A DNA stretch of 64,000 nucleotides from Lindgomyces ingoldianus (Eukaryota; Ascomycota; Dothideomycetes; Pleosporales; Lindgomycetaceae), in NCBI RefSeq assembly GCF_010093535.1, contig NW_022985163.1, forward strand, positions 2,078,960-2,142,959. The letters run 5' to 3'. Every line of letters begins with the position of its first letter. Within the stretch, counting starts at the first letter, position 1. Both the position numbers and the translations under genes were made by a program. Below are positions 22,050-34,113 of this stretch, piece after piece. A model generated the notes under the pieces. It worked only from the letters and a program-made list of their open reading frames with translations. It had not been told where the DNA came from and did no database searches.

Positions 22050-23652
22050 ATGTTAGTGGGGCAATCCACAGCAGAGTACATCCTCATCAAAACTATCATC
22101 TACTTTTTCTCTTACCTTGGTCTACTATGTATTCTCTATTTCTACCTCGCCCTCTCCATCGGCGGTGTGCGAGTAATTGCACACCCCGTCTCCATATTCA
22201 TCGAGAGCATTGGCGCAATTGAGATACTCTGGTATCTTGTCTGGTTTCTTCCCTACCGACGCTATCTTCATAAACAGCGTGCCGCGTTCCCTCCGCGCCT
22301 TTCGAGGTATGAGAGGCAGCGGTTATTTCGGAAATCCCTGGAGACAACCGCAGATATTGAATTATTTACCCGGAAATGGATGGGCGGCGCACATTTGGAT
22401 GATATTAGGCGAGAAAATATCAAAGAATGGATGCTGTGGGCTCTTTTCAATCGCGAGGGCTCGCCTGCCGAGGACGATGAAGAGTTGGAGGCGTATTTGT
22501 TTGAGATTGAGGAGAAGTTGGGTTGGGCTGTTAAACCCGGCTGGGGACCGGCGAAGAGCTTGAGGCTGAATTTCGATCGGTTTGAGGTTACGCATCGGAG
22601 TTTGATATACTATTTGGTTGGTTCTTATGACTCATAGATCGCGGAATTTTAGGGAGTTAACCACGCAGCAGTTCGTCGGATGCGTCGATTTCGCAACTAC
22701 CATCATCCTAATGATATCAGGATTCCGTTTCTACCGCCAACCACGCTCCGCATTCTTAAAATCGTTTCCGCTCCGTCCAATGACCCTACTGGCTCCCAAG
22801 CAGTCCGTCACTCCGAGCATCAGCTACTTCTTCCGCCAGCACAAGTCTACCAAACATCGCCCGGTCGTACTCGCGCATGGAGTTGGAATTGGTCTCGCGC
22901 CATATGTTCCCCTCCTCCTACAAATACCCAAGGATATTGGCGTTCTCGCAATTGAAATTATCCCGATATCATCCCGGATTACAACAGCCCTACCTCATGC
23001 AGCAGACCTGATGCGCGAAATAGGCGACATCATCAGTCATCATAAACTGGACGACTTTGTTTTCGTAGGACATTCGTACGGCACTTTTTTGACAAGTCTG
23101 TTTCTCAAATCTTCATTGCTGGAGAGCAGAATGCACTCGATTATTTTGTTGGACCCCGTCGCAGTACTCCTCCATCTCCCAGACATGGCGTACAACTTCA
23201 CGCGACGTAAGCCTGTTGAGGCGAATGAGCTCCAGCTGTGGTGGGCAGCACAGACAGAACCAGACATTGCTTTTACACTTGGACGGCGGTTTTGTTGGCG
23301 TGAACATATCGTATGGCGAGAAGACCTGCTGTCGAGAACCACGACAGTCATCATGGGTGGGAGAGATACGTTGGTCAACGCGGACGCCATCGCCAGTTAC
23401 ATCACAAGAGGGGACTTGGCTTGGACATGGGAAGATCGAGAGGATTGGAGGAGGAGCCGGTATTCGTGGACCGGCCAAGGCTTGGAACTTGTGTGGTTGG
23501 AGGGATATGATCATGGACAGAGCTTTTTAAGCCGTGTGTTCTTGCCTATGATCGTGAAGACGATAGAAAAACATGCTGTGTTGGAATCTCGGTTGGAGTC
23601 ACCACTTCCACCGTTGCCGGAGCCAGACGCGAAGCTGGACACGACTGAATAA
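22050..23652 (+). CDS. Alpha/beta hydrolase, membrane-anchored, fungal family
   Basis: Two exons, 22050-22616 and 22669-23652, with a 52-bp intron (GT..CACGCAG), give 516 aa. The N-terminus has hydrophobic segments (about residues 10-75) likely to anchor it in a membrane. The C-terminal two thirds has an alpha/beta hydrolase fold: oxyanion-type HGVGIG, the nucleophile elbow GHSYG (Ser near residue 325), a probable acid in GGRDTLV, and the catalytic His in GYDHGQSF. The motif LLHLPDMAYNF after the elbow recurs, to my knowledge, in an uncharacterised family of ascomycete hydrolases. The substrate is unknown; an ester or lipid is inferred from the fold only. The start was chosen as the first Met before the hydrophobic segment. 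Confidence 0.8.
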
Positions 23653-24494
23653 AGAGCAGGTCGCAAGCCTTGCCGCGTCCTAATCCCAAAGCCAACCTTG
23701 GAGCGACCAGTAATTCCCTGGATAGAGCCTAGAGTTCCTCAATATCCTTGGTAGTCGCTTTCCTTTGCGGCCAAATGCGATCGCCACCACTAAGCGACAC
23801 CAGACGTTGAACTTATGATATTTATATCACGCGGCCAGAGCACTTCTCGAGATGCTTGAATACCACAGTTAGCCGGCGAATGACGACCTTCGGTGAGGTT
23901 TTGTTCTTACTCCCTCCATCCAGAATTAAAACGGCCGGAAGCGCTAAAATGGGGGACAAGCAAGAACAGACGAAACCTTGGCTGTATACATAGAGAGATG
24001 TAAGAAGTAATGGGGGTTTCAAGGTAAGCCAAGACTAGGAGTAGGGACGTTAGTGGGTGGGGTTAATGGTTGTTCCAAAGCGAGAGATGAGTTTGCAAAA
24101 ATGGAAGATGGCTACCCTGAGGCTCTGGAGTTGCAGGGTGAAAATTAAAGCCGAAATAACCGAGTATAGTGTAATGGGCTATGGGACGAGGGCCGCCGCC
24201 TTCAAGATTCGGCAAGAAGAGAAAGCAGAGAGGTCCGAGACCGCAGGTATCACCAGAGCGATCCTCTCCCACCCTGAAATACGTCCCCAAAGAGTGACAA
24301 TCTCCTGAGGCTGGCTGCGCCGCATTTGCCGTAGAGACTGTATCTCTATTTAGGCAAGACCAGGTATCCATCCGCAAAATGTATAATTTCTGCCGTGACC
24401 CAAGAACTTGAGTGGATCGGACCTGGATTTACATCGAACATTGCGAATCGAGAATGTAAATTGAAACGATAAAAGGGCAGAAATTTGCTCAAAA
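23653..24494. other. Intergenic, no gene seen
   Basis: This interval holds the 3' ends of the converging hydrolase (plus) and basic-protein gene (minus). Short open frames on both strands have no recognisable features. Confidence 0.5.
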
Positions 24495-25388
24495 TTACCC
24501 CTTGCTAAAGCCTATTCCTAGCTTACAGCAATAGCACACTCCATTCCGATCTCTCCGCCCCGATCTAGCCTCAGAGGACCCACTCTTCCGCAACCTATTC
24601 GAGCCAAACTCTTTTTCTGGCCTCTTTCTAGGCTTTTCATCCAAGCTGTTCTTACCATCCTTCCACCCCAGCTTGCTCTCAATGTGCTTCCGGTACCATG
24701 TCACCTCCGGTGGCACGATCCAACAATGGAAGATCGAACCCTTTGAATGCGTGAGGCGGCACTTCAACTGCATTCGCTCAGTCGAAGCGTTGCACAACCG
24801 CCTCCACTCGTACATATCAGCGGAATTAGTTGTCATCAACATTAGGGTTGGCGAGGTAGCGTCGCAATATACATCCAAGTAGCAGTTCCCAATCTCAAAG
24901 GCAGGACCGCAGAGAACGGGGATCGAGATCCGGATACCGTGCCCCGAAACCTGGAGCGTGAATTCCAGAGGCTTTCGAGAGAAGATTATGCCTCTCATAC
25001 ACGCGCGGACCTTGTGGAAATCGGACATCGCGTTGTAAGTCTCTGGTTCGAATAGTACTCGGACAGACGATGGTGTGGGCTCCACGTCCAGCGGGATGGT
25101 TCGGACTTCGTCCTGGGGAGCAAAGTGCACTTGGCGACGAGGAGTTGGAACTTGAGAAGGCAGGGGAGCTTGTTGCTGGCCACGCCGCGATGCCCTGCAG
25201 TTGTGTGGAAGTTTTGTTTTCTTATTTGCTGGCTCTTCCATTTCTCCCCGTTGCTCTTTCTCCTCTTTCTCTTCATCTCCCTTCTTTTCTCGTCGATTCT
25301 CAACCCCATTTTCGTAAGCAGGAAATCCTTTGCTGAAGGTGATAAAGCTATAGGAAGCGTGGCGAATTTCTGGTTGACTGGCATCCAT
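24495..25388 (-). CDS. Hypothetical basic protein, 297 aa
   Basis: Single open frame, family not recognised. The first 70 residues are rich in Lys/Glu/Arg (charged run near residues 32-58, including KKTK that could be a nuclear signal). The middle (about 110-240) looks like a folded domain with regular hydrophobic spacing (for example RACMRGIIFSRKPLEFTLQV and SIFHCWIVPPEVTWY). The tail is again basic (EKPRKRPEKEFG) and ends with CYCC. No membrane helix or signal peptide is seen. The start could be internal, since the first residues are not distinctive. It is convergent with the upstream hydrolase. Confidence 0.5.
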   Translation of the reverse strand: MDASQPEIRHASYSFITFSKGFPAYENGVENRREKKGDEEKEEKEQRGEMEEPANKKTKLPHNCRASRRGQQQAPLPSQVPTPRRQVHFAPQDEVRTIPLDVEPTPSSVRVLFEPETYNAMSDFHKVRACMRGIIFSRKPLEFTLQVSGHGIRISIPVLCGPAFEIGNCYLDVYCDATSPTLMLMTTNSADMYEWRRLCNASTERMQLKCRLTHSKGSIFHCWIVPPEVTWYRKHIESKLGWKDGKNSLDEKPRKRPEKEFGSNRLRKSGSSEARSGRRDRNGVCYCCKLGIGFSKG

Positions 25389-25980
25389 TTCGTCTATGTT
25401 GAACGCCGGACGGGTTTGATATTAAGCCAGACAGGACTTAGGGGAGAGTTTATATATCTTTAGGGGGACCTTGAAACCAAACACCCTACGTGGATGCATA
25501 CTAATAACCTGCATCGCCACGCTGGGAGATAAATTGAACTCTCCTGAAATATATCACTGCTTTGATACGCCGGATGAGTGGGACAGTCACATCTTCCTGA
25601 AGAAGAGGCTTTCTGTGAAGATGGAAATGGCCATCGGCCAAATATAGGGGCTCTTGAAGCGGATGTAGTTGAGACCACAGTCTACGACGTTCATATATCA
25701 CTTGGTGACAGATTTCGGGGGTTTGACTTTGATGTGCTGCTCCGCCACCGTCGGTGACTTCCCCAACTTACAGGTTTGTTGGCCCAACTAATCACTGTAG
25801 ATTAGTTCATTCATCGTAAATACTTGCGAGAGGTGTCAGACAGGGTGACGAGTTGGTATATATCTCTACTAGGTGCCATTGCTAAAACTCGCGTGCGCCT
25901 TTCTACCACCAAACCAGTATATTTACATACAAACCCCAGACGTTAACCAATAATTTTGAAGCCTCTAGCTGATACCCACT
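25389..25980. other. Intergenic, no gene seen
   Basis: This separates the 5' end of the basic-protein gene and the 3' end of the membrane-protein gene, both on the minus strand. No supported coding region, RNA or repeat was found. Confidence 0.5.
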
Positions 25981-26786
25981 TCATCCGTTCCCAACCGGTA
26001 TCAACGCAGCAACAAAGTAGAAGACGAAACTTGCAATGACCTCCATATCCCGACCACTAGGCACACCATCAAGATTATTAGCAGCGACCGCAAGGATCCA
26101 ATCACAGGCCATTCCACTCATCATAGTAATCCCCATCAGCAAACCGACCGTCCATTCCCCAAACTCCTCGGAAAGTTTTCCAGGGTTCTCTCGACCGATG
26201 AAGAAACGCATGCCGATTGTAAGAGTAGTAAATGTTACGATCGAGAGTGCGCAGACTATGAACGGGGTGAGAAGCGAAGTGTCTTAGCGGAGAGAATGGA
26301 AAGTGAGCCTGGCCTACCGATCTTCATTCTATAGTCTTCCCATCCTTCTCTGGCGATAGCTCCAAGACCCACGAGGCCTATGATGATGGTAGTTGGGTAC
26401 ATTAAGAGCGCAAACACGGCATTTGCATTGTCCTCGCCTTTACTCAATGCCCAATTCGCGAGCATACTGGCTCCATTAGTTGCGATCACAAACCCTGCTT
26501 TCCAGACGCTGATCAGAATGAGAGGCCACGAGTCGCGACATCGAATGGCGTTGTAGATGGAAATACCGAGGCCGCCGAGGAGCCCCATGGAACCCATCGA
26601 GAAGTTCATCAAAGGATATTTAATCGTGTCACCTCTCCAAATCGATTCATCACAGATGAGGTAGAAGAGCATCCAATTGGCTAGAAGGTGCATGACGAAG
26701 CCGATAACGCCAAAGGGAAGTGCAAAACATTGCATTTGCTCATGCAGAGCCCCGAGAGGGCTGTGAGCGACTGCAGTAGTGTTCAT
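25981..26786 (-). CDS. Seven-helix membrane protein, unknown family
   Basis: Two exons, 26786-26318 and 26255-25981, with a 62-bp intron (GTAGGC..CATAG), give 247 aa. Seven hydrophobic segments can be traced, beginning FALPFGVIGFVMHLLANWML, then NFSMGSMGLLGGLGISIYNAI, then LILISVWKAGFVIATNG, and ending VIASFVFYFVAALIPVG. There is no rhodopsin Lys and no GPCR motif. The first loop holds CDESIW and the segment between helices 2 and 3 holds RCRDSW. No function can be assigned. The joined frame is divisible by three and the intron ends match consensus, which supports the model. Confidence 0.65.
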
Positions 26787-29658
26787 AGTGGATCAGAAAG
26801 GCATCGCCCAAGTATCACTTGAAGCGGCGCGATTTTCGCAACCTTTGAAAAATCTATCACTAATTAGAGTTAGCAGGACTATGGTCTGGACTATGACACT
26901 TACAAATACCGCGATATCCACGACTCGGATCGCAGTCGCTTTTCAATGCCTTGAGGTGTGTCGGAATCTTGTGGTGGGCGCCCCTAGATTTATGTACAGG
27001 ACCAAGCAAGTTTGAGTCAAACTCTGGGCGTGGAGAGTACAAGATTGCGCAATTGCATATGCCGAAGCCAAACTCAATGGTCCAACAATAAACAAGAACT
27101 CAAGGAATAGTGCCCACGCGAAGGCAGTAACGTCGCACAGAGCGAATGAAGAGGTGAAGGTAGAAGTGAAGGAACTCGGCGCTCAGCCTCAGTCACCCGC
27201 CAAGATGGCAAGGCAGCCGTGCTTCAGCCCGCGCAAATGCGCAGTCATTGGTCTATCAAAAGCTTGAGAAACTGACAGCAGGCACGCTGTAAATAAATAT
27301 AGACACACGAATAGTGGTTAAGAGGGTGGCAGGTAAAAGGCTCTGCGATAGTTTCAAGGTCTGAGGTAACAGCTAGCCCATTCTAGTTAGTGCCTATCAC
27401 GTGAATTAGAGCTACCCACCGAGCGACGTCAACCCTGAAAGAACTCTATATTTTAGAAATGAAAAGAGAGAGCATAGTGTTCGGAATTAAGTTTTTCTGA
27501 TGTCATTTTATTCAGAATGTAGCATCTGACCTCATGCAGAAAATTCGCTATTAACTCAAGTGTTCATACCAGCCAGCCCGGACCATCACTAACACTATTT
27601 CTTAGACCCCGACGTATATGTAAAATACTTCTATGCACCCTTCGTACTTCAAACCTCTCATTTAATACTATGCACCACATCTCAGGCAAACAAAGTGAAC
27701 CACAGCCAAAAAAAATTCTGCTCACATCTTCAAGCCAAATCAAACCCGATAAATATCGCCCTTCCCCAACTCCTCAAACTAAAACTCCATCTTCACAGAC
27801 TCCCACCAACTATCTACGTACGTTAAACAACTCTGCATCCCGTCTCATGCCCTTTACAACCCTTATCCTCAGCACATAATATCTACGGCATAGCAAACCA
27901 CTTACTGTGACAACGCCACGTGTAATTCCCAAATTCTTACCGCTCCAGCTGCAGTCGCCGGCGTGTCAAAGAGGTATAACCATAACAACTTCGGTGTCCT
28001 ATTCTAAGAGAGTTAGTTAGTTGGACGGTTGGTTGTGCCTTTGGAGGCGGTTCTATACTCCGCTGCTTGATGAATTAGAAAGGAGGAGAACGAGAGAAAC
28101 ATACTCAAATCTCCCTCTAATAGCACCCATCCGCAATAATGCCAGCCAGGAGTAAAAGCCGTAGGTGCTGTTGCCAGAGAGCCAATGAAACAATGAAGGT
28201 AAATTAATAGTGCCGAAAAAAAAACCGAGGAAACAAAGAATAGCAGAGCAGATATATCTCGGCCCTGGTCAGACTCTTGAGGCAAGATAAGTTCTAGAGA
28301 AGAACAGAGCTCAAGCCACATGAATGCATGCCCCCCGTCCATGCACCTGGCTAACGGGCCCCGAGTCCTTCCACTCGCATCCCAAAAAGTTGCTAAGCGC
28401 CAGTATCTCAATGAGACGGTATAGCGCTGCATGGCTGGTGTGGTCACCTTCTATTATGCAGTCTACTTGGTAGAATTTTGTCCTTTAAGTCTAAATCATT
28501 CTACCTCGAGGAGGGCACAAGCTCATCTATGTTATTCCCACTTTAGAAGTGGATATGCCCGTCAGGAGGGGATTGCGCACATTTAAGGCAGCAATTTCAT
28601 GAATCCAAATTGAGACGAGCAGGTTGGTGGGGTATGTTGCAAATAGAGAGGTTGTGTGAGCATGCAGCTATGTAAGAAGCTGATGAAGTGAAGTGTATTG
28701 TGTAGTGTTGTAAGTGTCTAAGTGCTCTGTTGCAGAGTATTTATTTACATCTATAACGGCAGGGGCAGTGAGGGCCATGGCAATAGCTGGGGGGCCATAG
28801 TGAAGGTAGTAGGAGCTATTGTAAACGCAGTAGGTGCCTTAGTAACAGCAGTAGGGGCTGTTGTGGCACAGGGGAGGAAGGTTTCCGTATCAGGAATGCG
28901 ATAGTGTACGAGAGGCTTGATAATTGTATTGAATGAATGGAAAGTAGAATTAGCGCTAAGAACAGCTAAGGTTGTAAGATGGCGAGAGCTTGACGGGTAA
29001 GTGAAGAGGCTGCGATAAAATTGGGGTGGCTTGGGGACGATTTGCTGCACCAGCTACTCTGAGAGGCGTAAGAGAGTGTACGGGGATAGCAGGTAGTGAT
29101 ATTCTTGCTTCGAAATCTAACAAGCTCTCTGCTTATCGGGAAACAGCATGGAGGAATGAGGTCCAACAATTCAAAGGTCACGACATCGGAAAGTTCGTCG
29201 CGCGAGAATCGCGTATGAACCAATCAATCCAGTGCTTGCATACCGTACTGTTAAGCATGGACTCCGAGGTACATTGTAGTAAATTTTTTTTTTTTTTAGT
29301 ACTGATGACTCTGCAAGATCAAACCAAATCCCGTTACCCATACCCATTTCCTACACCGGCACATCTTTCAGTTCCACCCAGTTCGGTGGCATCCCGCCCC
29401 CAAATATGCAAACCCAATGACAACCCTCGGGGTCCATTGAAATCCTGCGGAACAATGGGGAGAGCGACTTTCGTGATGAGAGCTGAAGTTTTATCTGCAG
29501 CTCACATTCACGCATCGGCCGCGGGCTGATCTGCAAAAACTCTGCAGTGTGCCACAATGCCGCAGCTTCCATTGTCAATCTTAGGTATTATACACGATTC
29601 CACTATCAGCCCTCCAGGCGCCCAAACCCCCAGCCTTCCCCCAGTCTCAACCACCCGT
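26787..29658. other. Long intergenic interval with a 21-bp minisatellite
   Basis: About 2.9 kb without a supported gene. A minus-strand open frame at 28013-28447 (144 codons) has two hydrophobic stretches but no family resemblance, and is not called. A 21-bp tandem repeat is at 28794-28877 and a T-rich run at about 29284-29299. The right end holds the 3' flank of the annexin gene. Confidence 0.45.
28794..28877. repeat. 21-bp tandem repeat, four units
   Basis: Units start at 28794, 28815, 28836 and 28857, each of the form GCY(A/T)TNGTRRNNGCAGTAGGN. A weaker 20-bp unit precedes it. Because the period is a multiple of three, both strands stay open across it, which explains small low-complexity open frames here. 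Confidence 0.7.
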
Positions 29659-32122
29659 TCACCGACCCGTCTGACATACCTGTATACAAAACTCCCTAAA
29701 ATCGCCTTTTGTCGCCTCTTCGATATCCTCCTCGACAACTCTCCCATACTTTTCCTCATACTCTGCTTTCACTCTAATCAAATGCAGTCGATCCCAATGC
29801 AATCTCACCAACCTAGAAATCAAGAGCTCGTATCGTTGCTGGCGTTCGTGCTTGGATGATGAGGATTCTTTCGATGAGAGTTTGCTCGAGGAGGATTTGG
29901 GGCCGTCGGTGGTAGGGTCGATGAGATCCATTAGCGCGTGGTGCAGAAGCATGGAGTCGCGGGAGGGGCGGTTGATGACGCCGTTGAGAATGTGGGCTAT
30001 TACTTCGCCCTGGGTGAGGTTAGTCGGTGTGGGCAGTATATGGCGAGAAGTCGGGTATACGTACCACAAGATTATTGCTCCTCCTGAGGGCATCCCTCGC
30101 AAAATTCCCTTGATATTTCCTCTCATAGGTCCGCAGAACCTCTCTCAAATGCGCATCGGATCTCATGACCACAATACTCAACATTGCGCTCTCGCCACCT
30201 TCTCTTGCCTTCAATGCCTTGTACAACTGATCCACATCCCTATTTCGGTACTCCATCGGCCAGACATCGCTCTCCTCTTGTCGCTCACCCTCCAACGCCA
30301 TCAAAATAGCTTTGCGGAACTTGTCGGCTTTGAGTTCCTTGTCCATGCACCGGGTCAGTGAGTCGCCGTACCGCTTATCCTTGAAAGCATCCTTGATCTC
30401 GCGAATTTCGTAGTTTTGCCGACCCATGAGCGCTTCGATGAGGAGTTCTCGTCTAGCGGAATTCGACTGGTACCAATAGTTCGCCCAATAGCCCTCGCTT
30501 TCGTATCGTCCCAGGGCCGTTACGTAACAGATCTTGCCGAAATTGCCCGATGTCTTGAGTTTGATGTGTTTCGCGATGTTGATTCCCCGACCCTGCACTT
30601 TGCAGTGCCGTTTGTACTCGGAGCGGAGTTCGAGCAGCTGGTCGTGAGACAGCGCGGTGAGGATGTCGATCAATGTGTCTACATCTGGCGTTCGTTGAGC
30701 CATTGCATCCACTAGGGCAAGTGCATCGTCGGTTGCGTCATAGATCTTCACCCTCTTTTCCTTTTCTCTTTCCCGCTCTCGCTCTCGACCTCCGGCACCT
30801 CCGCCGCCATACGCCTCCATGGCAAGCTTGTCCTTGTGCTTTGACTTCCGCGGCGGACTTGGGGAGTGCCTCGACGAAGAGCGATGTCGGCCGCCATGTA
30901 TTGATGAGCTAGAAGCCCTCGGGGAAAAATTGTCCAAGGGAGGCAGGTGATCCAGGTCGTCGTCTGGGAGCATCATAGCGGAAGGCATGGGAGATATTGA
31001 CTGGTAGACCCCATGATAGGCTTCCAATAAAGGGCTGGGTGGTGGCATCCCCCCTGACATGCCGCCGGGCACAATAGTCTGAATATCAGGTCTGTTACCA
31101 CTGACGGACAACCTATCCATGCGATTCGTCAGGCCTTCGGGGCGGGCCCCACTGACAGACAGACTATGTGGACGCAGGCTTGGGGAAGGGGGTGCGTTGA
31201 GCCTCCCTCCGCCTCCTGGGACCATCTCGACCACATTCGCACCGCCGTATGTGCCTATTGCATGTCCTCCTGAATGCGAGGCGGACCTTTGATGGCTAGG
31301 TTGGGCATGGCTCGGCTGGGGTGAGTGCTGTCCCATCGGCGGAGGCGGATACGCTTGCTGTGTGGGCGGTGCAGGAGCTTGCGGCATGGCGGCAGCAGCG
31401 TAATATGGCTGTTGCTGGGGCTGCTGCTGGGGCTGTTGTTGCGGGTGTTGTTGCTGTGGTTGCTGTGGTTGCTGTGGCTGTTGCTGGTACGTGTGTCTGA
31501 CAGGCGGCTGCTGCGTGGTAGCTACCACGGGCTTCGCAGTGAAGGTGATCTTCTGGGGGGTTTGCGCATACTGGAAACCGCCCGTGGCCGCCGTGGCCAG
31601 GTTCCGCGTGGGAGCGGCCTGGTTTGCCGGCGCCGTGGTGTAGTTGTACTGGGGGGTCTGCGCATACTGGATGTTTGCTTGCGCGTATGCGACTCCAGTG
31701 GGCGATGATTGAGAGGCGGGCCCGCGGTCGGTCGTGGAATACTGGTAGTTCGCCGCTGCTTGGGCTTGCTGCATGTAGCCGGGGCGCTCGTGAGGGGGCA
31801 GATCGGCGTAGTTGCCCATGGTTATGGCATCGCTTCCCTGGGGTCTGGCCGCCATGTCTCAGCTTGTGTTCTCGCAGCAAACCTTTTTTGAAGAGATGAT
31901 TCAGAGGAAGGGATGGCGTGCGCTCAAGTCCTAAGAGGCATGTACTCACGTCGCAAATGACTGCGCCGGCTGCCTAACCTCATGTTGCGGGGTCGCAGCA
32001 GCTGAGGCGTAATATTGAGGCCCCGGCGAAGGTGCCCGTACATTACTGCGTGATCGGTCACGCTCTCGTCCTGGCGATTTGGAACGCGAGCGGCTCTTCC
32101 TGTCATCTACGCGCAACGACAT
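29659..32122 (-). CDS. Annexin-domain protein with long disordered N-terminus
   Basis: Three exons, 32122-31950, 31844-30065 and 30009-29659, with introns of 105 and 55 bp, give 767 aa. The first 50 residues are Arg/Ser-rich (SRSRSKSPGRERDRSRS). Residues to about 390 are low complexity, with a Gln/Pro run encoded near 31408-31480. The C-terminal part carries annexin-type repeats: DVDTLIDILTALSHDQLLELR, followed by KHIK...FGKICYVTALGRYESE.YWANYWY, and later DAHLREVLRTYERKYQG. Annexins bind acidic phospholipids, usually with calcium; the GxGT loops are weak here, so calcium dependence is uncertain. Exon 2 was chosen to begin at 31844 because this keeps the frame; an AUG at 31855 would be an alternative start without exon 1. 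Confidence 0.8.
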
Positions 32123-33168
32123 GGCAAATAATAATGGCTGGTGGAGGGGGTGAAGGGCAGTGATTCGCTTCCAGCCCAAGGCAATTGTAATGGCACAGGG
32201 GGCAACAAAGGACTCAGCAGTGAACGAACGACTTTGATTCAGGTGCAAGAGAAAGACAGTCGACAGAGGTTTTAGGGAAGCAAACGGCGAGGCTTGCAGC
32301 TCACTCAAGCTTGAGAAAATGCAATGGCGGGGCGCGACGTCGCCAGCATGCGCCAGAGGTTCCGCCGCACTGACCTAGACCCTCTCTAATTGGCTCTCCA
32401 GGCGCTCGTCCTTTGGGGGCCGAAAGAGCCATTGGAACCCATTGCCCTAACACGTCTCTGCGCTTCTTGGTTAATAAATACATGGTGACTTTCTGCTTTT
32501 GAAACTGTATGTTCAAATGCAGTTAATGACGCTGACAGCACCTGATATCTTACTCACTGTACGGATCCGTAATCATGCATCAGCAGCCCTGTGCTCACCC
32601 CTCGCCATATCCCTGCAGGCCCATCAAGAGCCGATAACAGCCTCGCCAACCCCCAGCTGAGGTATGCTCTCGGTATGCTCTCGGTATGCTCTCGGTATGC
32701 TCTCTCTCTCCAACCACTTAGACCTCGTTGACATGCTCAGCCCATGTCCACAAATCGTCGGAGAATCTTGCAGAACTAGGAGCGGGCCTCCTCGGCCTTC
32801 ACCACCTGCGCTTGAACAACCTCACCAAAAATTTACACTCGTCCAAATTATTTCGTTCTCACTTATATATCTCTCATATTACTTGCGACAAATAACGTTA
32901 TGTCGGAGTTTCTTTTTATTCTCTTTCCCACGCTCCTGCTCCTCCCATTGCGGCACTTTGTTGCGAAAGCTGAGCCAGCATGGCAAGCCACGCAGAGGAC
33001 CAGAACCCCTGAGACCCAACCAGAAGTGGCACAACGACGATAGCTGAAAAAGTATGGGTGTGTGTGTGTGAGTCGTTTTCAAAGCTGTGCGGCCAGAGGC
33101 CTCGAGTATATCTCGCAGCTTCTGTACCTCCCGTCCGTTCTGCAAAATCTCTATTTGTTCTGCCCAAT
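32123..33168. other. Divergent promoter interval of the annexin and F-box-like genes
   Basis: About 1.05 kb between two divergently transcribed genes. It contains an 11-bp tandem repeat at 32661-32704 followed by a CT run, and a GTGTGTGTGTG tract at 33058-33068. Small open frames on both strands are not supported. Confidence 0.5.
32661..32704. repeat. 11-bp tandem repeat, four perfect units
   Basis: GGTATGCTCTC is repeated four times without change and continues into TCTCTC. It lies in the shared upstream region of two divergent genes. Confidence 0.9.
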
Positions 33169-34113
33169 ATGGCTTCCGTTACCGTTGCTCCTCCTGAAAA
33201 TCTCCAGCTCCAATCCCCTCTAGTCCGTCTGCCGGGAGAGATCAAGAACATCATCTACTACTACTGCTTCAGCACCGATGCCGCTATCATTGATCCAGTC
33301 GTAGCTACTTGCAGGCCCAAGAATGAATGGATCCCAGACCTTAGTACATCGCTCCTCCAGACATGCCGCAGGGTTTACCATGAAGCCGACCGCCGCTACC
33401 TGTTCGCTGAAAATACTTTCCGCTTCACCTGTGTCGACCGTGTGCGATGCTTCTTCAAGCTGATTGGTGACAAGTATAGCCCCATGGTCCAGGATATCGA
33501 AATCGACGCTCGAAGGGTACACTCCGACCACCCTGGCATCAGCCGCGAATGGCTTCACTACCTCGCATGGGGCGGTGGCACCTGGGCGAACATCCTCGGC
33601 TCCCTCCGCGAGGATGCGCCGGGGCTCAAGTGTTTGCGACTGAATTTCGAAGCCTGGCCCGCAATTCCCGTGTTCAGAGCTGAACTGTGGAATTTGTTGC
33701 GAAGCTTGCTCTTGAATATCGAGGGACTGGAACGGATCGTTGTTATTGGAGCAAGCAAGGGCAGGGCTATGGCAAGACGGGAACCCTGGTCCCCGGTACA
33801 CTTTGTAGGGGGAGATGATGTTGGATCGGACGATTTGGTCCAGCGGATGTGGAAGGTGGTTGGGGAGACTGACGATCAGAAGAAAGTTATCAGATGGGAA
33901 AGAAGGGGAGGAAGGGTTTATCTCGAGGTGGTATCCAAAGCTTACCTAATCAAGAACATTGACAAAAGTTGGGTTGAACCGACCTTGAGAAAAAAGCACA
34001 CGGACCCATGGCCGGAGACCGGTTCTTGCAATTGGTATGCATACCAAAACCGCCACTCGGACGTCGCAGTAGAGTCTATTACGAAGGCCATCAATCCCAG
34101 CGCCGCCGGATGA
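33169..34113 (+). CDS. F-box-like / 2EXR-type fungal protein
   Basis: Single exon of 314 aa from the Met in context CCCAATATGGC; a Met 37 codons upstream is less likely because the added residues are not domain-like. The N-terminal motif SPLVRLPGEIKNIIYYYCF, followed about 40 residues later by LLQTCRRVYHEADRRYLFAENTF, is typical of a large family of fungal F-box-like proteins. No C-terminal substrate-binding repeat is visible. A role in protein turnover is possible by analogy only. The 3' end overlaps the end of the convergent GPI2 gene by 23 bases. Confidence 0.65.
   Translation: MASVTVAPPENLQLQSPLVRLPGEIKNIIYYYCFSTDAAIIDPVVATCRPKNEWIPDLSTSLLQTCRRVYHEADRRYLFAENTFRFTCVDRVRCFFKLIGDKYSPMVQDIEIDARRVHSDHPGISREWLHYLAWGGGTWANILGSLREDAPGLKCLRLNFEAWPAIPVFRAELWNLLRSLLLNIEGLERIVVIGASKGRAMARREPWSPVHFVGGDDVGSDDLVQRMWKVVGETDDQKKVIRWERRGGRVYLEVVSKAYLIKNIDKSWVEPTLRKKHTDPWPETGSCNWYAYQNRHSDVAVESITKAINPSAAG

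Noticed and set aside
28013..28447. Minus-strand frame of 144 codons with two hydrophobic stretches
   Set aside because: No family resemblance, no supporting exon structure, isolated in a gene-poor interval.
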